Assembly (NCBI GenBank): GCA_030656035.1
Contig: JAUSOK010000085.1
Coordinates: 1-42,205 of the forward strand
Direction of reading: 5' to 3'
From: Syntrophales bacterium
GTDB lineage: Bacteria; Desulfobacterota; Syntrophia; Syntrophales; Fen-1087
DNA: 42,205 nucleotides
Shown here: positions 28,299-37,804 of the stretch, piece after piece
Layout of the letters: every line of letters begins with the position of its first letter
Numbering within the stretch: position 1 is the first letter of the stretch
Notes under the pieces: model-generated
What the model was told of the DNA's origin: nothing
Databases searched by the model: none
Seen by the model: only the letters and a program-made list of their open reading frames with translations
Made by a program: the position numbers and the translations under genes

Positions 28299-29234
28299 AT
28301 GAAGTCGAAAGGTGCGGTTATCATCGGGATGATGGCAATGATGTGCTTCCTCTTTGCCGGCGTCTCGGTTTGCCTGGCCCAGGGAGGAGACGGCCAGATC
28401 GGCCAGAAAGAATGGTCCAAGGTCATCGAGTCGAAGGTGGCCGAACAGGCCGGCGACAGGGCGATCATCAATTATGAAGATGGATATGTCGAGGCGGTCG
28501 GAATAGGGGCCGTGGATCCAGCCAGGGTCAAGGGGAGCAATGCGCGTCCCATGTGCCTGAGAGCCGCGACGGTCGATGGTTACCGAAATCTGCTCGAAGC
28601 GACCAAAGGAATCCAGGTCGACTCGCAGACGACCGTAAGGGATTTTGTCACCGAAAGCGACGTCATCAACGCCGCTGTCTCGGGACTTGTGCAAGGGGCT
28701 CAGGTTGTCAGCAAGGACTATCTCTCCGATGGGACCTGCGAGGTCACCTTGAGGATGTCGCTGAGCGGCAAGTTTACGCAAACCATCATCCCCAAAGCGA
28801 TTCAGGAAGAGCAAAAACGCGAGTCGCCTCCGCCTGCGCCGGTTAAACCTGAGCCACCGCCGGTTAAGCCAGAACCGGCGCCGGCAGCCGCGCCGGCTTA
28901 TACGGGAATGGTTGTGGATGCACGTGGCCTTGGAGTCCGGCCGGCCATGTCGCCGAAGATTGTGGACGAAACCGGCGCCGAGGTTTATGGGTCCATGGTC
29001 GTTGACAAAACATTTGCCGTTTCCCAGGGGATCAGCGGGTATGCCCGGGATCTGACAGCGGCCCAGGGCAACCAGCGGGTCACCAACAATCCCCTGACCG
29101 TGAAGGGCGTCGGCGCCGAAGGGGCCGGCAAGGCCGATATCAAAATCAGCAACGATGATGCCAGGCAGATCCGGTCCGCAGCGGAAAACCTGAGCTTCAT
29201 GAAAGAATGCCGGGTCATGATCGTCCTGGATTGA
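28299..29234 (+). CDS. Exported LPP20/FlgP-like protein with Pro-rich linker
   Basis: Signal peptide MKSKGAVIIGMMAMMCFLFAGVSVCLAQ; EAVGIGAVDPARVKGSNARPMCLRAATVDGYRNLLEATKGIQVDSQTTVRDFVTESDVINAAVSGLVQGAQVVSKDYLSDGTCEVTLRMSL; linker PPPAPVKPEPPPVKPEPAPAAAP. Confidence 0.75.
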   Translation: MKSKGAVIIGMMAMMCFLFAGVSVCLAQGGDGQIGQKEWSKVIESKVAEQAGDRAIINYEDGYVEAVGIGAVDPARVKGSNARPMCLRAATVDGYRNLLEATKGIQVDSQTTVRDFVTESDVINAAVSGLVQGAQVVSKDYLSDGTCEVTLRMSLSGKFTQTIIPKAIQEEQKRESPPPAPVKPEPPPVKPEPAPAAAPAYTGMVVDARGLGVRPAMSPKIVDETGAEVYGSMVVDKTFAVSQGISGYARDLTAAQGNQRVTNNPLTVKGVGAEGAGKADIKISNDDARQIRSAAENLSFMKECRVMIVLD

Positions 29235-29264
29235 TCCGGACTTTTTACGAAGCCGTCAATTTTT

Positions 29265-29306
29265 AAGACCGCAGTGATCGCACAACCGTTTGCTGCGGTC
29301 TTTTAT
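29265..29306 (+). terminator. Intrinsic terminator at the end of the envelope-protein block
   Basis: AAGACCGCAGTGATCGCACAACCGTTTGCTGCGGTCTTTTAT: GACCGCAG pairs with CTGCGGTC, followed by TTTT. Confidence 0.75.
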
Positions 29307-29334
29307 CTACACAACCTTGCGAGTTCATCAGATA

Positions 29335-31137
29335 TTGTCCGGAAAAATCGTCATACTTCCTGAAGCGTTGACCCATAAGATCGCGGCGGGGGAGGTCATT
29401 GAGCGGCCGGCGTCCATTGTCAAGGAGCTGCTGGAAAACGCCCTGGACGCCGGGGCGACGGACGTGCGGATCGAGCTTTTGAAAGGCGGCTGCGGCATGA
29501 TCCGCATCACCGACAACGGAGAGGGATTCGCACCTGCCGATGCGCCGAAGGCTTTCGAGCGTTATGCCACGAGCAAAATCTATGAATTTGACGATATCTA
29601 CAAGGTCAGGACCTTCGGTTTCCGCGGCGAGGCCCTTCCCAGCATCGCCGCCATTGCCCGTGTGGAGATGACGACGAGACCGAGAGGGGCGCTTTCCGGC
29701 ATGAGCATGGTGGTGACCGCCGGACGCATCGGGGAGATCATGGATGCGGGTTGTCCGGAGGGCACGACGATAACGGTGACAGGGATTTTTGACCCGGTTC
29801 CGGTCCGGAAAAAATTTCTCAAGACGGATGCCACGGAACAGGGATATTGCATCGATGTCGTAACACGGACGGCCCTGGCGCATCCGCACGTGAGAATCCA
29901 GGTCATGGCCAACGGCCGGGAGGTATTGAAAATACCCGCTACGGACGACCTTTCCGAACGCATGGCCCTGATCCTGGGCATGGATGTGATGGATCAGCTT
30001 CTGTCCGTTCAGGCCGCGAGGGACGACACGCGGCTGCAGGGATTCATCTCCAGACCGCCGTTCACGCGCTCCCATGCAAAGCACCTCTACAGCTTCGTCA
30101 ATGGGCGCTATATCCGGGATTATCTTTTGAATCATGCCGTCATGACGGCTTACCGGAACCTGATCGAGCCCCGCAGATACCCGGCGGCGGTCCTGTTGCT
30201 CGATCTGTCGCCGCAGGATGTGGACGTCAATGTCCATCCGGCCAAGCTGGAAGTCCGCTTCCGCCATCCGCGGGAAATCTACGGCATGATTGTCGAAACG
30301 CTGACGCAGGCCCTGGCGCAGCTCTCGCCTGCGCCTGAATCCGGCCGTTATCGGGAGGCCGCAGACCCACGGCGGGCCACGGATTATCGCGACAGGGTTG
30401 AAGACGCGCTGAAGCGCTATCGGCTTTCCTCGTCAAGGGGAAAGCTCTCCTTTCCGGAAGCGGTCCGGCAGGGGCGCCGGGAATTGTCTTCTGCGCCCCT
30501 GCATCGCGGCGCCGGTGAAATTTTCGCGGAGATGGCCTGCGAGCCGGCGGATACGTTTAAATTCGGCAATCTGGCGTATCTGGGCCAGATAGCGTGCACA
30601 TATCTCGTTTTTTCCGCACCGGAAGGGATCGTCGTGCTTGATCAGCATGCCGCCCATGAGCGGGTTCTTTTCGAGAAACTCAGAAAGAACCGCGGATGCC
30701 AGGGCATCGCCCAGCGGCTGCTGATTCCGGAAGTTCTGACCCTTTCACCGAAGGATATTGTTTTATTTGAAGAATTATTTCCGATTCTGGAGGAGGTGGG
30801 GATCGAAGCAGAGTCTTTTGGCGGCAACTCGGTGGTGATAAGGTCCGTTCCCGTGATCTGTTCCGATCTGGATGCCCGCGCCATGATCCTGGACCTTCTG
30901 GAGTCGCTCTCCGGCAGCGACCGGTTGTCGGGGTTTGAGAACCGACAGGATAAAATCTTCAGTCTTTTGGCCTGCAAGGCGGCCGTCAAGGCGAATCAGT
31001 CCATGTCGCCGCCGGAAGCGGCGGCGTTGTGCCGCGATCTGGATGAGACCCCCTTCGCGGCGACATGTCCCCACGGCAGGCCTGTTTATTTCGTTTTGGG
31101 CCTGGGAGAGTTGGAAAAACGATTCAAACGATCATGA
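29335..31137 (+). CDS. mutL: DNA mismatch repair protein MutL
   Basis: KIVILPEALTHKIAAGEVIERPASIVKELLENALDAGATDVRIELLKGGCGMIRITDNGEGF...TFGFRGEALPSIAAI; C-terminal VVLDQHAAHERVLFE. TTG at 29335 suggested because the longer start (29290) lies inside the terminator hairpin. Confidence 0.95.
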   Translation: MSGKIVILPEALTHKIAAGEVIERPASIVKELLENALDAGATDVRIELLKGGCGMIRITDNGEGFAPADAPKAFERYATSKIYEFDDIYKVRTFGFRGEALPSIAAIARVEMTTRPRGALSGMSMVVTAGRIGEIMDAGCPEGTTITVTGIFDPVPVRKKFLKTDATEQGYCIDVVTRTALAHPHVRIQVMANGREVLKIPATDDLSERMALILGMDVMDQLLSVQAARDDTRLQGFISRPPFTRSHAKHLYSFVNGRYIRDYLLNHAVMTAYRNLIEPRRYPAAVLLLDLSPQDVDVNVHPAKLEVRFRHPREIYGMIVETLTQALAQLSPAPESGRYREAADPRRATDYRDRVEDALKRYRLSSSRGKLSFPEAVRQGRRELSSAPLHRGAGEIFAEMACEPADTFKFGNLAYLGQIACTYLVFSAPEGIVVLDQHAAHERVLFEKLRKNRGCQGIAQRLLIPEVLTLSPKDIVLFEELFPILEEVGIEAESFGGNSVVIRSVPVICSDLDARAMILDLLESLSGSDRLSGFENRQDKIFSLLACKAAVKANQSMSPPEAAALCRDLDETPFAATCPHGRPVYFVLGLGELEKRFKRS

Positions 31138-32135
31138 CCGTCGCCGATTCGAAACCCCGCCTGATTGTCCTTGCCGGGCCGACCGCTGTCGGAAAGACCG
31201 AACTGGCCCTGCAACTGGCCTCGGCTGCCGGGGGGGAGATCATCAGCGCCGATGCCATGCAGGTGTATCGCCTGATGGATATCGGCACGGCCAAGCCCAC
31301 GGCTCAGCAGCGCTCGCTGGTCAAACACCATTTACTGGACGTGGCCGATCCCGACGAGCCCTTCAACGCCGCGCTGTTCATCAAACACGCGCAACCCGTC
31401 ATCGAGGCGCTGCACGCTGAGCGCAAACCCATCTTTGTCGTGGGCGGCACAGGGCTGTATATCAGAGCCCTGCTGGGCGGGCTGTTCGACGGGCCACAGG
31501 CCGACGAGACCCTCAGGACGTCCTACCGGGAGGCGCTATCGGCGCATGGTCCTGCCTGCCTGTATGAAGAACTGAAAAAGAAGGATGAACAGGCGGCTCG
31601 CCGGATCCATCCCCGCGATGCGGTGCGCATCATGCGGGCGCTGGAAGTCCTCGAAATCAGCGGAAAATCGATTGTGGAACAGCATCGTCAGCACCATTTC
31701 GGCGGGCGGCGGTACGACTATCTGAAGATCGGGTTCATGCTGGAGCGGCAGTCCCTGTTCGACAGAATCGGGCAGAGGGCCGAACAGATGATGGCGGGAG
31801 GCTTTGTCGAGGAAGTCCGTCGCCTGTTGGAGATGGGCTACACGGAAACGTTGAAGTCCATGCAATCGCTGGGTTACAGGCATGTTGTCCGCTATCTCCA
31901 CGGGCTTCAGGACCTTTCCACCACGGTTCAAATCATCAAACGCGATACCCGGCGCTATGCAAAAAGGCAAATGACCTGGTTCGGGTCGGATCGGGAAATG
32001 ATCTGGTTCAAGCCCGATGACCGGGACGCGATCGTGAAGACGGTGTCGTCTTTTTTGTCGGAAAGGCCCGATCGCGGTAATCAGGGCGGTATGAATAGGC
32101 AGGCCGGGTCAGGTTTTCTTGAGTCATCAAAATAA
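31134..32135 (+). CDS. miaA: tRNA dimethylallyltransferase
   Basis: PRLIVLAGPTAVGKTELALQLASAAGGEIISADAMQVYRLMDIGTAKPT...HHLLDVADPDEPFNAALF; ATGA overlap with mutL. Confidence 0.95.
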   Translation: MTVADSKPRLIVLAGPTAVGKTELALQLASAAGGEIISADAMQVYRLMDIGTAKPTAQQRSLVKHHLLDVADPDEPFNAALFIKHAQPVIEALHAERKPIFVVGGTGLYIRALLGGLFDGPQADETLRTSYREALSAHGPACLYEELKKKDEQAARRIHPRDAVRIMRALEVLEISGKSIVEQHRQHHFGGRRYDYLKIGFMLERQSLFDRIGQRAEQMMAGGFVEEVRRLLEMGYTETLKSMQSLGYRHVVRYLHGLQDLSTTVQIIKRDTRRYAKRQMTWFGSDREMIWFKPDDRDAIVKTVSSFLSERPDRGNQGGMNRQAGSGFLESSK

Positions 32136-32249
32136 CTTGACTTGAAGGGGCTATAAAGATAGTTTACGCCCGTTTATGAAATAGCGAGAGCAAGTTTGAG
32201 AGGATTAGAGGGTTTGTTATATCGATGCTTCAGGGGAAAGGAGAATGCC

Positions 32250-33449
32250 ATGATTGAATCGTCGCGGTATAAAAAATTATGGGTTTTGATAATGTTTTTT
32301 GCCTGCGTGCTTATGATTTCCTGCGCGCAGAAAGTGCGGGTTCCCACGAGTCAACTGGATACGCCGGATCATCACTTTGCTACGGGTATGAAGTTGCTGA
32401 ATCAGGAGAAATTCGGCGATGCCCAGCGGGAATTTGAGCTGGCCATTGAACTTGATCCCAAGTATGCCGGGGCGCATGCCGGCGTCGGCCTGGCCAAGGC
32501 CTATCAGGCCGATTACAAAGGCGGATTTGCAGCACTGGACAGAGCATTTGAAAATGCGAAATCGGATGAGGAAAAATTGTTTATTCACATCGGCTATATC
32601 CGGGTCAACACTCTGAGCCGCGCCTCCTGCATGCAGGTAGGGGTGGTCTGTAAAAGGGAGAATAAGGACTGGCTCGATCTGTCGCGCGGCGAGTTTGAAA
32701 AGGCCATCCTGATCGATCCGGCTTCCGCCGCCGCCTATTACTACATGGGATTGTGCTATAAAACGGCGCTGGACGTGGTGCAGGCTTCTCAGATGTTCAG
32801 CAAGGTCCTGGAATTCAAAAAGGATTATATCAATGAAGCCGATCGTGAGTGGAACCTCATGCAGAAGATCCAGCGGGCCATGCCGGGGTCCGTCACGGGC
32901 AGGCAGATCGCCTTTGTGGAAAAAATCACGCGGGCGGACGCCGCGGCCCTGTTTATGGAAGAGATGAAGATAGACACCCTTTATCGGAAGCGGACCCCGA
33001 AGACCTTCGATACGAGCTTCAAGAACCCGGAGAAAGCGGCGATAAAGCCGAAAGCCGCAGCGCCTCCGGCCGATATTATCAATCATCCCCTGAAGTCGGA
33101 TATCGAGGGGATTATCGAAATCGGCGTGCGCGGACTGGAAGCGTATCACGATGGTCTTTTCCGCCCCAACGATCTCGTTGAACGGGCGGCCTACGCCATG
33201 ATGATCGAAGACATCCTCATCAAGGTATCCGGGGATAACGCCCTGGCCACGAGGTTCATCGGCAGCACTTCGCCCTTTCCGGATCTGCGCTCCGATCTGC
33301 CCTATTTCAATGCCGTCATGGTCGTGACCACGCGGCAGATCATGGGGGCAAAAAACATCACCACCGGCGAGTTCGTTCCCATGGGGCCTGTGGGGGGCGC
33401 CGACGCGCTTTTGATCATCAGAAAAATCAGGGAAGAATTGAAATTTTAG
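32250..33449 (+). CDS. TPR-containing lipoprotein with C-terminal SLH-like region
   Basis: Lipobox FFACVLMISCAQ; TPR ATGMKLLNQEKFGDAQREFELAIELDPKYAGAHAGVGLAKA; C-terminal SLH-like pattern (DGLFRPNDLVERAAYAMMIEDI...SPFPDLRSDLPYFNAVMVVTTRQIMGAKN..GEFVPMGPVGGADALLIIRKI). Confidence 0.8.
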   Translation: MIESSRYKKLWVLIMFFACVLMISCAQKVRVPTSQLDTPDHHFATGMKLLNQEKFGDAQREFELAIELDPKYAGAHAGVGLAKAYQADYKGGFAALDRAFENAKSDEEKLFIHIGYIRVNTLSRASCMQVGVVCKRENKDWLDLSRGEFEKAILIDPASAAAYYYMGLCYKTALDVVQASQMFSKVLEFKKDYINEADREWNLMQKIQRAMPGSVTGRQIAFVEKITRADAAALFMEEMKIDTLYRKRTPKTFDTSFKNPEKAAIKPKAAAPPADIINHPLKSDIEGIIEIGVRGLEAYHDGLFRPNDLVERAAYAMMIEDILIKVSGDNALATRFIGSTSPFPDLRSDLPYFNAVMVVTTRQIMGAKNITTGEFVPMGPVGGADALLIIRKIREELKF

Positions 33450-33473
33450 ACGCGTTGATCACGGAGAGAATCA

Positions 33474-36131
33474 ATGAACAAGGGGTCTTTGAGCAAAGTC
33501 TATGAGCCGCATGCGGCCGAAGCAAGGTGGTACCAGTACTGGCTGGATCAGGATTTCTTCAGGGCGCAGGATGCCGGCGACAAGCCGCAGTTTTCCATCG
33601 TCATCCCGCCCCCCAATGTGACGGGCATGCTCCATATGGGGCACGCCCTGAACAATGTCCTGCAGGACATCATGACGCGGTTCAAGCGCATGCAGGGATA
33701 CAACGCCCTCTGGATGCCGGGGACGGATCACGCCGGCATCGCCACACAGAACGTCGTGGAGCAGGAGCTTGCCAGAGAGGGCCTGACGCGGCACGACCTC
33801 GGCCGCGAGAAGTTCATCGAACGCGTCTGGCTCTGGAAGGAAAAATACGGCGGCGTCATCATCAACCAGCTCAAGCGGCTGGGCTGTTCCTGCGACTGGT
33901 CGCGGGAGCGCTTCACGATGGATGAGGGCCTTTCCCGCGCCGTCCGCGAAGTTTTCGTGCGGCTCTACCATGACGGCCTGATCTATCAGGGGGACTATAT
34001 CGTCAACTGGTGTCCGCGTTGCCATACGGCGATCTCGGACCTCGAGGTCGAGTACGCGGAAGAACCGGGCTTTCTCTGGAGCATCCGCTATCCCTATACG
34101 GACGGCAGCGGCGATATCGTTGTCGCCACCACGCGGCCCGAAACGATGCTCGGAGATACGGCCGTCGCCGTGAGCCCGAACGATCCCCGCTATGCCGACA
34201 AGGTGGGCAAAGAGGTGATCCTGCCCCTTGTCAACAGAATAATTCCTGTAATTGCAGATGATTACGTAACCATGGACTTCGGTTCCGGCGCCGTGAAAAT
34301 CACGCCGGCGTCCGACCCCAACGACTTTGCCATTGCCGGGCGGCATAATCTCGAAATCATCAAGATCATGGACGGCAGCGCCGTTATCAATGAAAACGGC
34401 GGCCGCTACCAGGGGCAGGACCGCTACGTGTGCCGGGAAAATGTCGTCAAGGATCTCGAAAAACAGGGCTATCTCGCCGGTGTGGAACCCTATACGCGCA
34501 ACATCGGCCAGTGCTATCGCTGCAAGACGGACGTGGAACCCTTTGTTTCCAAGCAGTGGTTCGTGAAAATCCAGCCGCTGGCGAAAGCGGCCACCGCCGC
34601 CGTGATCAAGGGCAAGACGCGCATCATCCCCTCCATGTGGGAGGCGACGTATTTTGAATGGATGAGCAATATCCGCGACTGGTGCATTTCCCGGCAGATC
34701 TGGTGGGGGCACCGCATTCCCGTCTGGTACTGCGACGGCTGCGGACAGGTCATCGTTTCGTCCGACGATCCCGATCGCTGCCCCGGCTGTCAGAACACAG
34801 CCCTGCGACAGGATGAAGACGTTCTCGATACGTGGTTCAGCTCTGCCCTGTGGCCCTTTTCGACGCTGGGCTGGCCGGATCAGACGGCGGCCCTCAAGAC
34901 CTTCTATCCAACATCGCTGCTCGTTACGGGCTTCGACATCCTCTTTTTCTGGGTCGCCCGCATGATGATGATGGGCCTTTACGTCATGAAGGACGTGCCG
35001 TTTAAGGATGTCTATCTGCATGCCCTCGTGCGCGATGAGCAGGGCGACAAGATGAGCAAGTCCAAGGGCAATATCATCGATCCCCTGCAAATGATCGACA
35101 AATACGGCGCCGATCCCTTCCGCTTCACGCTGGCGGCCTTCACGGCGCAGGGGCGCGATGTACGTATGTCGGAGGAGCGCATCGAAGGCTACAAGTATTT
35201 TGTCAACAAGATTTGGAACGCCGCGAAATTTTCCCTCATGAATCTGGAGGATTATCCCGACGATGATCAGGCGGGGCCGGACAGGGCGGCGCTGTCGCTT
35301 CCCGATCGCTGGATCCTGGCGCGGCTTAACCGGACCGTCGGCGAGGTTATCCGGGGCCTCGATGAATACAAGTTCAATGAGGCGACCGGAAGCCTCTACC
35401 AGTTTGTCTGGCATGAATTCTGCGACTGGTATCTGGAGCTCATCAAGCCGGTCCTCTACAGCCGGGATCAATCCACGCGGCGGCGGGCGACGCAGCAGAC
35501 GCTGTCGCAGGCGCTCAGAACGATCCTCAAACTGCTGCACCCCTTCATGCCTTTCCTGACCGAGGAAATCTGGCAGACCGCCGTGGCGGACGGCGCCTCT
35601 GTTATGGTCAGTTCCTATCCGGAACCGGACGAGAGTCTCGCAGACGAAGATGCCGAACGCCGCATGGGCCTGATTATGGATTGCATCACGCGCATCCGCA
35701 ACATCCGCGGCGAAATGAATATCGCCCCGTCGAAAAAGCTCAGGGTCGTCATTTCTGCGCCCGATGAGGCCCTGGAGGGCATTCTGAATGAAGGTCGGGA
35801 TTACATTGCCAACCTGGGCAATCTGGAAACGCTGACGGTGGGCGTGAATCTGGCGGAACCCAAAGGGGCGGCCGTCGGCGTGGTCGGCGCGGCGCGGGTC
35901 TTTGTCCTGATGGAGGGCATGATCGATGTCGCCGCCGAGAAGGCCAGGCTGGAGAAAGAATGGAACCGGGTCGCCAAAGATCTGAGCGCGGTCTCCCGAA
36001 AGCTGGCCAATAGCGATTTTATGGACAAGGCGGCAGAGGCGGTGATCCGGAAGGAAGAGCAGAAATATCGGGATCTGCGTGAAAAACACAATGTCCTGGA
36101 GGCTGCCGTCAAAAAGCTGGAGGCGCTTTGA
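33474..36131 (+). CDS. valS: Valyl-tRNA synthetase
   Basis: FSIVIPPPNVTGMLHMGHALNNVLQDIMTRFKRMQGYNALWMPGTDHAGIATQNVVE; KMSKSKGNIIDP. Confidence 0.97.
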   Translation: MNKGSLSKVYEPHAAEARWYQYWLDQDFFRAQDAGDKPQFSIVIPPPNVTGMLHMGHALNNVLQDIMTRFKRMQGYNALWMPGTDHAGIATQNVVEQELAREGLTRHDLGREKFIERVWLWKEKYGGVIINQLKRLGCSCDWSRERFTMDEGLSRAVREVFVRLYHDGLIYQGDYIVNWCPRCHTAISDLEVEYAEEPGFLWSIRYPYTDGSGDIVVATTRPETMLGDTAVAVSPNDPRYADKVGKEVILPLVNRIIPVIADDYVTMDFGSGAVKITPASDPNDFAIAGRHNLEIIKIMDGSAVINENGGRYQGQDRYVCRENVVKDLEKQGYLAGVEPYTRNIGQCYRCKTDVEPFVSKQWFVKIQPLAKAATAAVIKGKTRIIPSMWEATYFEWMSNIRDWCISRQIWWGHRIPVWYCDGCGQVIVSSDDPDRCPGCQNTALRQDEDVLDTWFSSALWPFSTLGWPDQTAALKTFYPTSLLVTGFDILFFWVARMMMMGLYVMKDVPFKDVYLHALVRDEQGDKMSKSKGNIIDPLQMIDKYGADPFRFTLAAFTAQGRDVRMSEERIEGYKYFVNKIWNAAKFSLMNLEDYPDDDQAGPDRAALSLPDRWILARLNRTVGEVIRGLDEYKFNEATGSLYQFVWHEFCDWYLELIKPVLYSRDQSTRRRATQQTLSQALRTILKLLHPFMPFLTEEIWQTAVADGASVMVSSYPEPDESLADEDAERRMGLIMDCITRIRNIRGEMNIAPSKKLRVVISAPDEALEGILNEGRDYIANLGNLETLTVGVNLAEPKGAAVGVVGAARVFVLMEGMIDVAAEKARLEKEWNRVAKDLSAVSRKLANSDFMDKAAEAVIRKEEQKYRDLREKHNVLEAAVKKLEAL

Positions 36132-36970
36132 TTCCCGAGCCTGCTCTACACCGGCTGATCCGCTCCGCGCTCGAAGAAGACATCGGCGCCGGCGATGCGA
36201 CGACGGCAGCCGTGCTCACCGGGCAAGAGACCGGGACGGCGCAGGCGGCGGCCAAGGCGGACATGGTCCTTGCCGGAATGGGTGTGTTCAGGGAGACATT
36301 TCTTTTCCTGGACCCGGATGTCCGATTTACCGGATGCCTCGATGATGGCCGGGAAATCAAACACGGCGAGATTCTCGCCGAGCTGTCCGGCAGGCTCGCG
36401 AGCATCCTGACCGCCGAGCGGACGGCCCTGAATTTCCTGCAGCGCATGAGCGGCATCGCCACAACGACGCGGCGGTATGTGCAGGCGGTGGCGGGAACGA
36501 GCGCCCGGATCCTCGATACGCGCAAGACGGCGCCGGGGCTGCGCGTCCTCGATAAATACGCCGTCAGAATCGGCGGCGGCCTGAACCACCGCTTTGCCCT
36601 CTATGACGGCGTCCTGATCAAGGACAACCACATCACGGCGGCGGGCGGCATCACGCCGGCCATACAAAGAGCGCGACAGAAAATTGCCCACACGCTGAAG
36701 ATCGAGGTGGAAGTCAGGAATCTCGGCGAAGTCCGGGAGGCGCTCGCGGCCGGAGCGGACGTAATCATGCTCGACAATATGATGCCTGAAGCCATGAGCG
36801 AGGCGGTCCGGCTGATCGGCGGCAGGGTTCCCGTCGAGGCGTCCGGCAATGTCACGCTGGCCAATGTCAGGCAGATCGCCGAAACGGGCGTCGATTTAAT
36901 CTCCGTGGGCGCCTTGACTCATTCCGTCAGCGCGGCGGACATATCCCTGCTCGTCAGCGTCCGGGCGTAA
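36128..36970 (+). CDS. nadC: Nicotinate-nucleotide pyrophosphorylase (carboxylating)
   Basis: SALEEDIGAGDATTAAV...LSGRLASILTAERTALNFLQRMSGIATTTRRYVQAVAGTSARILDTRKTAPGLRVLDKYAVRIGGGLNHR. TTG start overlapping valS. Confidence 0.95.
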   Translation: MIPEPALHRLIRSALEEDIGAGDATTAAVLTGQETGTAQAAAKADMVLAGMGVFRETFLFLDPDVRFTGCLDDGREIKHGEILAELSGRLASILTAERTALNFLQRMSGIATTTRRYVQAVAGTSARILDTRKTAPGLRVLDKYAVRIGGGLNHRFALYDGVLIKDNHITAAGGITPAIQRARQKIAHTLKIEVEVRNLGEVREALAAGADVIMLDNMMPEAMSEAVRLIGGRVPVEASGNVTLANVRQIAETGVDLISVGALTHSVSAADISLLVSVRA

Positions 36971-36996
36971 GGAACGCAGACGCCTCATCCCTTATT

Positions 36997-37800
36997 ATGG
37001 CTGACCTGATTGATTTTACCCAGGAAACACTTTCCGTTCGTCTCAAACGCAATCCATTCATTGCGGAGGTTCATTATTTCGAGGCGGTGGGTTCAACCAA
37101 TACGATTGCCTATCAACTGGCCCTTGCAGGCGCCCGCGAGGGTGAGGTTGTGGTGGCCGACGCCCAGACGAAGGGCAAGGGGCGTCTGGACCGCGTCTGG
37201 CAATCCCCGCCCGGAATCAATCTTTACACATCGATGATCCTGAGGCCGCGCATCGAGCCGGCGACGGCGCCCCAGATCACGCTGATGGCCGGGGTGGCAG
37301 TGGCAGAGCTTTTTTCGGGCTGCTGCACCGGGAGCGTGTCCGTCAAATGGCCCAACGATGTGCTGCTCAAGGGCAGGAAGGCCTGCGGCATCCTGACGGA
37401 GATGAAGGCTTCCGCGGGCCGCGTTGACTTCATCATCCTGGGCATGGGGCTCAACATCAACATAAACCCGGAAGATTTCGATCCAACGCTCCGCGCCGCC
37501 GCCACGTCGCTCAAAATAGAGACAGGGAAAGTCTATGACCGTCTCGAAATGATTTCAACACTCTTTGACTTGATCGAAAAATGGTATAGGGTGTTTCTGC
37601 GCACGGGATTCCCCGGTCTGCGTGAGACTTGGCTGGGGTATGCCGATATTCTGGGCAAGCGGATCAAGGTCGTGTACAAGGACGAATTTCAAACCGGGAT
37701 CGTCACCGGAATCGACGACGACGGCACGATTCGGATGCAGGGTGAAGACGGCGCCGGCCACAGGGTGATCGCCGGGGACGTTCATCTTTTGGGGAGGTGA
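36997..37800 (+). CDS. birA: Biotin--[acetyl-CoA-carboxylase] ligase (no N-terminal HTH visible)
   Basis: [59 protein letters not shown]...[23 protein letters not shown]. Confidence 0.93.
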   Translation: MADLIDFTQETLSVRLKRNPFIAEVHYFEAVGSTNTIAYQLALAGAREGEVVVADAQTKGKGRLDRVWQSPPGINLYTSMILRPRIEPATAPQITLMAGVAVAELFSGCCTGSVSVKWPNDVLLKGRKACGILTEMKASAGRVDFIILGMGLNININPEDFDPTLRAAATSLKIETGKVYDRLEMISTLFDLIEKWYRVFLRTGFPGLRETWLGYADILGKRIKVVYKDEFQTGIVTGIDDDGTIRMQGEDGAGHRVIAGDVHLLGR

Positions 37801-37804
37801 AATC

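Noticed and set aside
28840-28890. Short direct repeat GCCGGTTAA(A/G)CC...GAGCC/GAACC inside the LPP20-like gene
   Set aside because: Encodes a Pro/Lys/Glu-rich linker (PVKPEPPPVKPEP); ordinary low-complexity linker rather than a regulatory repeat.
29263-30267. 334-aa minus-strand ORF opposite mutL
   Set aside because: Antisense to the highly conserved MutL N-terminus; no support for coding.
33471-36089. 872-aa ORF on the minus strand opposite valS
   Set aside because: Exact antisense shadow of an unmistakable ValS gene in GC-rich DNA; translation is rich in R/H/D/G/P with no recognisable domain.
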